Of a stretch of 64,000 bases of DNA, positions 57,623 to 64,000 are shown piece by piece. Every line of letters starts with the position of its first letter. The first letter of the stretch is position 1. The position numbers and the translations under genes were made by a program. The notes beneath the pieces were generated by a model. It had not been told where the DNA came from. It worked only from the letters and a program-made list of their open reading frames with translations, and searched no databases. This DNA is from Rubrivivax sp. (GTDB taxonomy: Bacteria; Pseudomonadota; Gammaproteobacteria; Burkholderiales; Burkholderiaceae_C): positions 62,001-126,000 of the forward strand of contig JALHPF010000015.1 in assembly GCA_022842595.1 (NCBI GenBank), given 5' to 3'.

Positions 57623-58624
57623 ATGCTTTCAAAGGTTTCCCTGGTCCCCCGCGTCGCTGCTGTCGCAGTTTGTGCAGCGTTCGGCTTGCTCGCCACGGGC
57701 CTGGCCCGCGCCGGTCTCGTACTGGATTACGCCGGCTTCGCAGGCGTTTGCGGTGCCGCCCTGAGCTGTGTTGGCGATACTGGCGAGGCTGGCAACACGC
57801 TCCGTCTGACCACCGCGTCGGCGAACAATGCCGGCGCAGGCTACAGCACGACCCCGATCCTGCTGGGCGCCAACGCGTCGTTCAGCACGCAATTCCAGTT
57901 TCAGCTCACCCGGCCCGGCGGTTATGCACCGGCAGACGGCCTGACCTTCGTGCTGGCTGCCACGAGCGGCGGCCTCGGCGTGGGCGGGGGCGGGCTCGGT
58001 TATGGCGGCGTCGGGCGCAGCGTCGCGATCGAGTTCGACGGCTACAACAACGGTGCGATGGACGGCAATTCCAGCAACCACGTGGCGGTGGACGTGAATG
58101 GCATGACGGCGCTCAGCCCGCTGGTCAATCCTTACGGCCGGGTCAGCTGCGATTTCGGCAGCGCCTCGCTCCACACCATGGCTGGTTGCATGTCCAACGG
58201 CAATGTGTGGACGGTGGTCATCAGCTATGACGGTCAATTCCTCGACGTGGCGATCAAGGACGGTGACGCCGACAGCATCTTGATCTTCGACAACTACGCT
58301 ATCGACATCGCGGGCACCCTGGGGACGACGAGCGCGTTCGTCGGCTTCACCAGCGCCACAGGTGCCGGCTATGCCAACCAGGACATCCTGAGCTGGTCGC
58401 TGGCCAATGACACCAGCATCGGCTTGCCGACCACCGCCCCGACGTTTCCACCCACCATGGGGCCCACCATGGAGCCGGTCGGCGGGCCCACCACGGGGCC
58501 ACTCGGCGTGCCGAATGGCGAGCCTGGAGCAGTGCCCGAGCCGGGTTCGTTGGTCCTAGTGGCAATGGGGCTGCTGGCGGCAGCCGGCTTGAGCCGGGGA
58601 CGCCGAGCGAGCCGGCCGGCCTGA
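57623..58624 (+). CDS. PEP-CTERM protein with L-type lectin-like domain
   Basis: A 333-residue exported protein. The signal peptide covers residues 1-31 (VAAVAVCAAFGLLATGLARA). The core, about 32-270, resembles bacterial legume-lectin (L-type) domains: APADGLTFVLAATSGGLGVG near 108, GRSVAIEFDGYNNGAMDGNS near 132 and NHVAVDVNGMTALSP near 154, with the Asp/Asn positions used for metal and sugar binding. A Pro/Thr/Gly linker (APTFPPTMGPTMEPVGGPTT) leads to VPEPGS, a hydrophobic stretch and RGRRASR, the exosortase signal. It is probably a carbohydrate-binding surface protein. ATG 57623 is preceded by AGAGG; a TTG 6 bases earlier is possible. Confidence 0.9.
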   Translation: MLSKVSLVPRVAAVAVCAAFGLLATGLARAGLVLDYAGFAGVCGAALSCVGDTGEAGNTLRLTTASANNAGAGYSTTPILLGANASFSTQFQFQLTRPGGYAPADGLTFVLAATSGGLGVGGGGLGYGGVGRSVAIEFDGYNNGAMDGNSSNHVAVDVNGMTALSPLVNPYGRVSCDFGSASLHTMAGCMSNGNVWTVVISYDGQFLDVAIKDGDADSILIFDNYAIDIAGTLGTTSAFVGFTSATGAGYANQDILSWSLANDTSIGLPTTAPTFPPTMGPTMEPVGGPTTGPLGVPNGEPGAVPEPGSLVLVAMGLLAAAGLSRGRRASRPA

Positions 58625-58698
58625 CCTCCGGCCCTGGCTTACATCACTGCGCCAAACGCCCAGGCCGTGGAGCGATAGGCCGTAGCCCCTGGGTCGTT

Positions 58699-59019
58699 TC
58701 AGGTGCCGGGCTCCACCAGGACGCGGCAGACCTCGCGCCGATATCGGTCGGTCCTGCCGCAGTCGGCCACGACTTCGCGGTTGAACACCAGATCGGCCAA
58801 GTTCGGCTTGGATGCTTTCCCGAATGGTTGCCCCAGCTCGGGGGCGTCGATCCCATCCAGCCTGATCTTGTGCTGGCGGTTTGCCGCGTCCAGCAGCGTG
58901 ATGGCGTCGCCGCCACGCACCCCCGCGATGTGGCCCTCGAACTGGTGTGTGCCTGCGTGCGTATTGGCGACCAGGCCGATCAGGATCGCGACGGTGATTC
59001 CCCTGGCCGGGTAGCCCAT
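58699..59019 (-). CDS. Truncated staphylococcal nuclease-like protein
   Basis: A 106-residue protein with a signal peptide (ITVAILIGLVANTHA, to about residue 22) and most of an SNase (thermonuclease) domain: GHIAGVRGGDAITLLDAANR near 28, then HKIRLDGIDAPELGQPFGKA with the catalytic Arg and Glu, and TDRYRREVCRVLV, where the usual Gly of DRYGR is Arg. The domain stops there; the conserved C-terminal strand and helix (usually another 30-40 residues) are missing and the bases after the stop do not restore them. It is probably inactive or a recent truncation. Its ATG overlaps the stop of the Sel1-like remnant upstream (TGATG). Confidence 0.72.
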   Translation of the reverse strand: MGYPARGITVAILIGLVANTHAGTHQFEGHIAGVRGGDAITLLDAANRQHKIRLDGIDAPELGQPFGKASKPNLADLVFNREVVADCGRTDRYRREVCRVLVEPGT

Positions 59020-59261
59020 CAAGGTGACCGCTTTCGGGAGCCCTCGATCAGGGGTGGCTGCGCCCCTTGCCCAGCGGGTGTCGGTTTCCAGTTGCGCGCC
59101 CGCGCCTGCGCCTACGCAGTGGCGCGTTGCTCGGCAGTAAGGCTCGATTCGACAAGGTCGCGGTTCTTGACCGAGCTGGCATCACCTCGGCTGCTCACCA
59201 GCAGCCACCAGAAGTACGCCTGCTCGTCGTCCTTCGGCACGCCCTTGAACGGTGCGGCCGG
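59019..59261 (-). pseudogene. Remnant of a Sel1-repeat (TPR-like) protein
   Basis: Reading the minus strand from 59261, the translation contains KGVPKDDEQAYFWWLLVSSR and KNRDLVESSLTAEQRATA, then an in-frame TAG (59114-59112), then AQARARNWKP. This is the C-terminal repeat and tail of Sel1-like proteins, in which ATA and AQA would be continuous. There is no start codon or N-terminal part; a TGA closes the frame directly upstream (59264-59262). It is a decayed fragment. It ends at TGA 59021-59019, overlapping the start of the nuclease-like gene. Confidence 0.6.
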
Positions 59262-59348
59262 TCATCGTGGGCCTCATGGGTCCGAAGGGACCAGGCTGAA
59301 GATCGCACGTCGCAGCCCACCCCGGCGCGGGGCACAATCCGAATTGGC

Positions 59349-60302
59349 ATGAGATCACGCACGCTTCGAACCTGGGCCTGCAGCCTGGCACTGGTGCTGG
59401 CGCTGGCAGGCTGCGCCACGCGCTCGGCCGACGTCAAGCCAGTGGCCGCCAACCCGGCCGACTTTGCGCTGTGGTCCTGCGGGCGCATTGACGACGAACT
59501 CGACGCCGTGAGGCAGCGCGCAGCCGACGTGGCCTACGCCGTCGACGAACATGCCGGCAACAACATCCTGGCGTTGAGCGTGGGTGTGACCTTGTTCTGG
59601 CCGGCCATCCTGGCGATGCGCCCGGAAGGCCCCGAAGCCGCCGAACTGGGCCGCCTGAAAGGCCGCGACGAAGCACTGCGCGCGGCCGCACTGGCCAACT
59701 CCTGCCCGCCATCGGGCAGCATCGTGCCGCCCGAGCGCGCCGCCAGCTTTCCGCTAGCGCCCGGCGACCGCCTGGTGTTCGACGACCGCGCCAGCCCGCG
59801 CCAGGCGGCCCAGGAATGGGTGCTGGAACTCGTCCAGCTGCGCCGCAACGAAGTCGAGTTCGAACTCGTTCTGCCCACCACCGGCCGTTCCGGGCGCTGG
59901 CTGCAGGACCGTGTGGGCAACGTCACGGCCGCGCCGGCCGGCTCGCTGCAGTGGCCGCGGCTGCTGCGCGGCAACCTCGAGCTCGGCCAGGTCGTGGCAG
60001 GTGACATGCAGGTGTCCGGCAGTCTGCTGGACCGGGCCCGCCTGCGCGGCCAGGTGGTGGCCGTCGGCCCGCAGATCGTCGGTACCCGCCGGTTCGACGC
60101 TGCGGTGATCGAACTTTTCGGCGAAGCGCCGCTGGGGCGAACCTACAGCCGCGTTGGCGGGGCGATGGTCGTCGACCGTGGCAGCGGGCTGCTGCTGCGG
60201 CTGGACTTGCGAAGCGGCAACCCCGGCTTTTCGCTGCAGCGGCGCCTGTCGCGCGTCGAACCTCAGGCCGCTTCCCGAACCGGGCCCGAAACCCGGCCTT
60301 GA
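59349..60302 (+). CDS. Lipoprotein of unknown function
   Basis: A 317-residue protein with a lipoprotein signal: basic MRSRTLR, hydrophobic ACSLALVLALA and lipobox LAGC with Cys near residue 21. After SADVKPVAANPADFALWSCG comes a short region around a membrane-like NILALSVGVTLFWPAILAM near residue 76. The C-terminal two thirds are beta-rich without a known domain (RLVFDDRASPRQAAQEWVLE, then GRSGRWLQDRVGNVTAAPAG and RGQVVAVGPQIVGTRRFDAA). It may be an envelope stress or assembly protein. ATG 59349 is the only start that gives a signal peptide. It precedes the Spy-like gene by 93 bases. Confidence 0.78.
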   Translation: MRSRTLRTWACSLALVLALAGCATRSADVKPVAANPADFALWSCGRIDDELDAVRQRAADVAYAVDEHAGNNILALSVGVTLFWPAILAMRPEGPEAAELGRLKGRDEALRAAALANSCPPSGSIVPPERAASFPLAPGDRLVFDDRASPRQAAQEWVLELVQLRRNEVEFELVLPTTGRSGRWLQDRVGNVTAAPAGSLQWPRLLRGNLELGQVVAGDMQVSGSLLDRARLRGQVVAVGPQIVGTRRFDAAVIELFGEAPLGRTYSRVGGAMVVDRGSGLLLRLDLRSGNPGFSLQRRLSRVEPQAASRTGPETRP

Positions 60303-60395
60303 AACCGGCGCACACATCTTTACGCCGTCCGCACACCGGCGATACGCCGCGCTTCCAAGATCCCTTCATCGACAACCCACTCCCCGGAGACTCTG

Positions 60396-60932
60396 ATGAA
60401 GACCTCAGTCAAGACGCTTCTGACCCAACCCGCCCGCCTGCTCGCCCTGACCGCCCTCGTGGCCATCAGCGCTGGCGTGCTGCAGACAGCCCATGCCGCC
60501 CCAGGTGAGCATGGCGGACATGGTGGCCATGGCGGACCGGGCTGGAGCATGGGCAGCCCTCGCCACATGGACCGCATGCTCGACAGCATCAACGCCACGG
60601 CCGAGCAGCGCACCCAGATCCAGCAGATCCTGGGCGCCGCGCGCGAAGAGCTGAAAGGCCAGCGTGCACAGGGCAAGACGCTGCGTGAGCAGGCTGCTGC
60701 GATCTTCGCTCAGCCCACGGTGGACGCGCGCGCGGCCGAGGCCCTGCGTGTGCAGATGCTGGCCCAGCACGACCAGGCCAGCAAGCGCATGCTGCAGGCG
60801 ATGCTCGACGTGAGCCGTGTGCTCACGCCCGAACAGCGCAAGCAACTGGCCGAACGCATGCAGCAACGCCGTACGATGATGGAACGCCATCGCGGCGATC
60901 GCCTGCAGAACGAAGGCGTCACGCCGCGCTGA
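60396..60932 (+). CDS. Spy/CpxP-like periplasmic protein
   Basis: A 178-residue protein with a signal peptide (residues 1-35, ALTALVAISAGVLQTAHAAP), a His/Gly-rich stretch (GEHGGHGGHGGPG, residues 37-49) that could bind metals, and two Spy/CpxP family LTxxQ-type motifs: INATAEQRTQIQQIL near 65 and VLTPEQRKQLAERMQQRRTM near 140. Such proteins are chaperones or negative sensors for envelope stress or heavy metals and interact with a CpxA-type kinase. CCGGAG lies 7 bases before ATG 60396. The response regulator follows after 30 bases and the kinase after that, so the three form a Cpx-like operon. Confidence 0.9.
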   Translation: MKTSVKTLLTQPARLLALTALVAISAGVLQTAHAAPGEHGGHGGHGGPGWSMGSPRHMDRMLDSINATAEQRTQIQQILGAAREELKGQRAQGKTLREQAAAIFAQPTVDARAAEALRVQMLAQHDQASKRMLQAMLDVSRVLTPEQRKQLAERMQQRRTMMERHRGDRLQNEGVTPR

Positions 60933-60962
60933 GCGGCCTGACGACAACCGCAACCCGAAGCC

Positions 60963-61688
60963 GTGACCAGCCGACTGCTCCTGATCGACGACGACGCCCG
61001 CCTCACCGACATGGTGGGCGACTACTTGCGCCGTAACGGCTTCGAGGTCGACAGCGCCGGCACCCTGGCCCAGGGCCGGGACCGGCTGCGAACTGCGCCT
61101 TACGACGCGTTGTTGCTCGACCTGATGCTGCCCGACGGCGACGGCCTGGACATGACGCGCGAGCTGCGCGCCAACCCGCGCACGCGCCGCCTGCCGCTGC
61201 TGATGCTGACCGCCCGCGGCGAGCCCACCGACCGCATCGTGGGCCTCGAGCTCGGCGCCGACGACTACCTGCCCAAGCCCTTCGAGCCGCGTGAACTGCT
61301 GGCCCGGGTGAAGGCCCTGCTGCGGCGCGCCTTGCCCGAACCGCAGGCCGACGATGTGCTGCAATTCGGCCGCCTCGAAATCGATCTGGGTGCACGCCAG
61401 GCGCGGCTGGACGGCCAGCCCTGCGACCTGACCAGCCACCAGTTCGAACTGCTCACGGTTCTGGCGCAGAGCCCGGGCCGGGTGATGTCGCGCGACCAGA
61501 TCATGGACGCGCTGAAAGGCCACCCGCTCGAGGCCTTCGACCGCAGCATCGACGTGCACATCTCGCGCATTCGCGCGGCCATCGAAGACGAGCCCAAGTC
61601 GCCGCGCCGGGTGCTCACGGTTCGTGGCGCGGGCTATGTGTTTGCACGCAAGCAGGACAGCCAGGACAGCAGCGACGGCGGGTTCTAG
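60963..61688 (+). CDS. OmpR-family response regulator (CpxR-like)
   Basis: A 241-residue regulator. The receiver domain has LIDDD at residues 7-11, the phosphorylated Asp in ALLLDLMLPDGDG near 54 and the conserved Lys in ADDYLPKPFEPRELLARV near 104. The winged-helix domain (about 133-230) ends with SIDVHISRIRAAIEDEPKSP then RRVLTVRGAGYVF. The C-terminal tail is Ser/Asp-rich. The start is GTG at 60963, 30 bases after the Spy-like gene; no ATG fits. The kinase starts 2 bases after its stop. Confidence 0.95.
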   Translation: MTSRLLLIDDDARLTDMVGDYLRRNGFEVDSAGTLAQGRDRLRTAPYDALLLDLMLPDGDGLDMTRELRANPRTRRLPLLMLTARGEPTDRIVGLELGADDYLPKPFEPRELLARVKALLRRALPEPQADDVLQFGRLEIDLGARQARLDGQPCDLTSHQFELLTVLAQSPGRVMSRDQIMDALKGHPLEAFDRSIDVHISRIRAAIEDEPKSPRRVLTVRGAGYVFARKQDSQDSSDGGF

Positions 61689-61690
61689 CG

Positions 61691-63082
61691 ATGAAGTCGC
61701 TGTACCTGCGCATCTACCTCACGGTGGTGCTGTCGCTGGCGCTGTTTGCCGCCGTTTCCGGCTGGCTGGTGCAACGCCATCTGGACGAACAGCGGGTGCG
61801 CGCCGAAATCGTGGTGCGCGACCGCATGTCGGCCTGGGCCGACCTGCTGCAGCAGGCGCTGCCGCCGCCCGAGGCCAGCATGGCCGACCAGGCCCAGGCG
61901 CTCAATGAATGGTCGCAACGCCTGCGTGTGCCGATGGCGCTGGACGACGCCAGCGGCAAGCGGCTGGCCGCCAGTGCCTCCTTCCTGCGCCGAGACCTGG
62001 ACAACGCCAACGCCGCCGCGCGGCTGCTGGCTATCCGCCTGGACGATGGCCGCACGCTGTGGGTGACCCGCCCGGGTGCCTTGCGCGCAGCGCGCGGCAT
62101 GCCGGGCGGCCCCGGTGCCCGTGACGCTCAAGCCGGCCCGGTCGACTTCCGCGTGCCCTGGTTCGGCATCCGTGCGCTGCCCGACGGTGTCGGCCTGGCG
62201 GCGCTGCTGGTGGTGCTGCTCGTGGCCGTGGCGGCTGGCGCGTTCCCGGTGGTCAGGCGGCTCACGCGTCGCCTGGAATCGCTGAAGCAGGGCGTCGAGG
62301 CCTTCGGTGCCGGCGCCCTGCACCGGCGCGTGGCCGAAGACGGCGGCGACGAAGTCGCGGCCGTGGGCGCCAGCTTCAACCGCGCCGCAGGCCGTATCGA
62401 AGGGCTGCTGCGTTCTCACCAGAGCCTGCTGGCCAATGCCAGCCATGAACTGCGCAGCCCGCTGGCGCGACTGAAGATGGCGGTATCGCTGATGGAGGAC
62501 GCCCCCGCCGCCCAGCGCGCCGCGCTCAAGCGCGAGATCGACACCAACATCGCCGAACTCGACGCACTGGTCGAAGAAGTGCTGCTGGCCAGCCGCCTGG
62601 ACGCCACGGCCCAGCTGGACCGGCAGGACCCGGTGGCCCTGTTGACCGTTGTTGCCGAGGAAGCCGCGCGCGTGAATGCGGTCGTCAACGCCGACGAGGC
62701 GGGCTCGCAGCGCGTGGTCACGGGTGACGAGCGGCTGCTGCGCCGGGCCGTTCGCAACCTGCTGGAAAACGCCCGACGGTATGGCGGCAGCGAGATCGAT
62801 GTCACCGTGGCAGCAGCCGGGCCGGGCCCGCGCGCCGACCTCCTGGTGCAGGTCTGTGACCGCGGCCCCGGCGTGCCCGAGGCCTACCGCGAACGCATCT
62901 TCGAGGCCTTCTTCCGCCTGCCCGGCCAGGCCGAGCGTGAAGGCGGTGTCGGCCTGGGCCTGGCGCTCGTGCGCCAGATCGCCACCCGCCACGGTGGCAG
63001 CGTGCGCTGCCTGGCGCGTGAAGGCGGCGGCAGCTGCTTCGAACTGCAGTTGCCGCTGGCACTGCCGCAGCCTCGCCCGTGA
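61691..63082 (+). CDS. Sensor histidine kinase (CpxA-like)
   Basis: A 463-residue membrane kinase. Transmembrane segments are at residues about 5-23 (LRIYLTVVLSLALFAAVSGW) and about 166-188 (GVGLAALLVVLLVAVAAGAF), with a periplasmic domain between. A HAMP domain follows, then the H-box LLANASHELRSPLARLKMAV near 248, N-box VRNLLENARRYGGSEID near 352, and G-boxes CDRGPGVPEAYRERIFEAFF near 387 and GGVGLGLALVRQIATRHGG near 419. It is the partner of the response regulator directly upstream, and the Spy/CpxP-like protein is a likely accessory sensor. Confidence 0.95.
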   Translation: MKSLYLRIYLTVVLSLALFAAVSGWLVQRHLDEQRVRAEIVVRDRMSAWADLLQQALPPPEASMADQAQALNEWSQRLRVPMALDDASGKRLAASASFLRRDLDNANAAARLLAIRLDDGRTLWVTRPGALRAARGMPGGPGARDAQAGPVDFRVPWFGIRALPDGVGLAALLVVLLVAVAAGAFPVVRRLTRRLESLKQGVEAFGAGALHRRVAEDGGDEVAAVGASFNRAAGRIEGLLRSHQSLLANASHELRSPLARLKMAVSLMEDAPAAQRAALKREIDTNIAELDALVEEVLLASRLDATAQLDRQDPVALLTVVAEEAARVNAVVNADEAGSQRVVTGDERLLRRAVRNLLENARRYGGSEIDVTVAAAGPGPRADLLVQVCDRGPGVPEAYRERIFEAFFRLPGQAEREGGVGLGLALVRQIATRHGGSVRCLAREGGGSCFELQLPLALPQPRP

Positions 63083-63154
63083 GCCTGCTGCGCGGCCTGC
63101 CACCGCGCCGGGTCGATGCCGGTTTGCGACCGTGTCTCGCGACATGGCCTGGAA

Positions 63155-63199
63155 CGACTTTGCCTATGCCGACCTTGCCGATGACGACCTTGCCTATTG
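63155..63199. repeat. Three degenerate 15-base repeats at the MATE gene end
   Basis: CGACTTTGCCTATGC, CGACCTTGCCGATGA and CGACCTTGCCTATTG follow one another at 63155-63199, each differing from the next by 3 bases. The last overlaps the MATE stop codon. A plus-strand frame through them would give a five-residue repeat (DFAYA-DLADD-DLAYC), but it then runs antisense to the transporter and is not credible as a gene. Confidence 0.7.
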
Positions 63200-64000
63200 C
63201 GGCTGCGGCTGTTCGGAGCCAGCCACGGCGCTGGTCGTGGTCACCGGCGCCACGCGGCGCAGCACCCAGGCCATGAAGGCCGTCAGCAGGGCCGCCGCCG
63301 CCACCAGCCCGGCAGTGGCTGCAAACCAGTAGCCCGGCGCCCCCTGCAGCGCCGCCGGCACGGCGCCGCCCACGTTGAAGGCCAGCAGGTAGCCGCCGCC
63401 CAGCCCCACGCCCCACAGCGCCGCCACGTAGATGAGCACCGGCACCGTGGCGATGCGGTAGGCGCGCAGCACGAAGGCCGTGATGGCCTGTATGGCGTCG
63501 GCCAGGTGGAAGATGACGAGCCAGGTGATCAGCGGCAGCGCAGCGGCCACGACGACGGCGTCACCCGTGTACAGCCCGACCACGAACGCGCGCCCCAGGA
63601 AGACGACACAGCCCATCACCCCGGCGACGCCGATGCCCAGCCACAAGCTGTGCCAGGCCAGTCGGCGTGCGTCTTGCGGGTCGGCCGCGCCGATGCGCTG
63701 CGCCACCAGCGTGCCGCTGGCGTTGCCGATGGCCAGCGGCACCATGAACAACAGCGAAACGAGGTTGATGGCCACCTGGTGACCGGCCACCGCGGTCGTG
63801 CCGATGCGGGCAATGAACAAGGCCATGAAGGCAAAACCGGTGACCTCGATCAGGATCGACGATCCCATGGGAATACCCAGCCTCAGTTGCGCCAGCAGCG
63901 CCGGCCGGCTGGGCGCGTCCAGGCCCCTGCCAGTGATCCGAAATGAGGCGTAGAACGGGTCGCGCTGCAAGATGAGCCAAGCCACCAGCAGCTGGGCCCA
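63194..64000 (-). CDS. MATE family multidrug/cation efflux transporter (C-terminal part, cut by window edge)
   Basis: The visible 268 residues are the C-terminal part of a multidrug and toxic compound extrusion transporter, an antiporter of the inner membrane. Helices alternate with short loops: MGSSILIEVTGFAFMALFIA, VAINLVSLLFMVPLAIGNAS, SLWLGIGVAGVMGCVVFLG, PLITWLVIFHLADAIQAITA and ALWGVGLGGGYLLAFNVGGA. GTLVAQRIGAADPQDARRLA is a typical family loop. The frame continues past base 64000, so the start is not in the window. The stop is TAG at 63196-63194. It is convergent with the Cpx-like kinase. Confidence 0.93.
   Translation of the reverse strand, partial: WAQLLVAWLILQRDPFYASFRITGRGLDAPSRPALLAQLRLGIPMGSSILIEVTGFAFMALFIARIGTTAVAGHQVAINLVSLLFMVPLAIGNASGTLVAQRIGAADPQDARRLAWHSLWLGIGVAGVMGCVVFLGRAFVVGLYTGDAVVVAAALPLITWLVIFHLADAIQAITAFVLRAYRIATVPVLIYVAALWGVGLGGGYLLAFNVGGAVPAALQGAPGYWFAATAGLVAAAALLTAFMAWVLRRVAPVTTTSAVAGSEQPQPQ

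Noticed and set aside
63144..63332. Small plus-strand protein with DFAYA/DLADD/DLAYC repeats
   Set aside because: Most of it is antisense to the MATE transporter and there is no ribosome-binding site. The repeats are better described as DNA-level repeats.

Overview
The window looks like chromosomal DNA of a GC-rich betaproteobacterium of the order Burkholderiales, most likely from the Rubrivivax/Leptothrix/Ideonella/Roseateles group. This rests on gene order (ilvB-ilvH-ilvC-pssA-leuA; tRNA-tig-clpP-clpX-lon; sigma factor-DUF3619-DUF3106-RDD), on hopanoid-type squalene genes hpnCDE, on PEP-CTERM proteins plus a TIGR03790 protein (exosortase-associated), and on high GC with common GTG/TTG starts. 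The genus is an inference; there is no rRNA here.

1-10.6 kb is a central-metabolism and stress island: phosphoketolase (cut by the left edge), ribose-5-phosphate isomerase B, a double PRC-barrel protein, transketolase, a glycoamylase-like protein, a mercuric-reductase-like flavoprotein, acetate kinase and a tandem universal stress protein. Together they could turn pentose and hexose phosphates into acetyl phosphate and then acetate plus ATP. 10.6-12.2 kb holds a ribbon-helix-helix regulator, with a tandem operator at its own promoter, coupled to a PHB-depolymerase-like esterase.

12.3-16.7 kb is a tight five-gene operon: thermostable-hemolysin-family protein, AMP-binding ligase, haem-oxygenase-like diiron oxidase, short-chain dehydrogenase and an exported TPR-like protein. 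It has the look of an uncharacterised fatty-acid-modifying pathway and is my best candidate for an undescribed system. Facing it at 16.7-19.9 kb, on the minus strand, is a second compact operon: PepSY protein, internally deleted cytochrome b561, PEP-CTERM protein, response regulator and histidine kinase.

20-33 kb contains a small lipoprotein, an S15/CocE hydrolase, an Old Yellow Enzyme reductase, a membrane proton pyrophosphatase carrying an OmpA-like tail and diverging from soluble pyrophosphatase, a COG3146 protein, nadE, glnB, and a five-gene operon (sigma factor to LOG family) in which every junction is a 4-nt overlap. 33-39.5 kb is branched-chain amino acid synthesis with pssA. A classical attenuator (leucine-rich leader peptide, alternative stems, intrinsic terminator) precedes leuA.

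39.6-50.5 kb carries a penicillin-binding-protein-like peptidase, an IclR regulator, the TIGR03790 protein, hpnEDC, and an RND efflux pair behind a near-consensus promoter overlapped by a TetR-type palindrome. 50.5-57.1 kb is protein quality control (tRNA-Leu, tig, clpP, clpX, lon with a sigma-32-like promoter) followed by tRNA-Gly, tRNA-Cys and tRNA-Leu. 57.1-64 kb has a PEP-CTERM lectin, a truncated nuclease next to a Sel1-repeat remnant, a lipoprotein, a Spy/CpxP-like protein with a Cpx-like two-component pair, and a MATE transporter cut by the right edge. No CRISPR array, insertion sequence, integrase or phage gene was seen.
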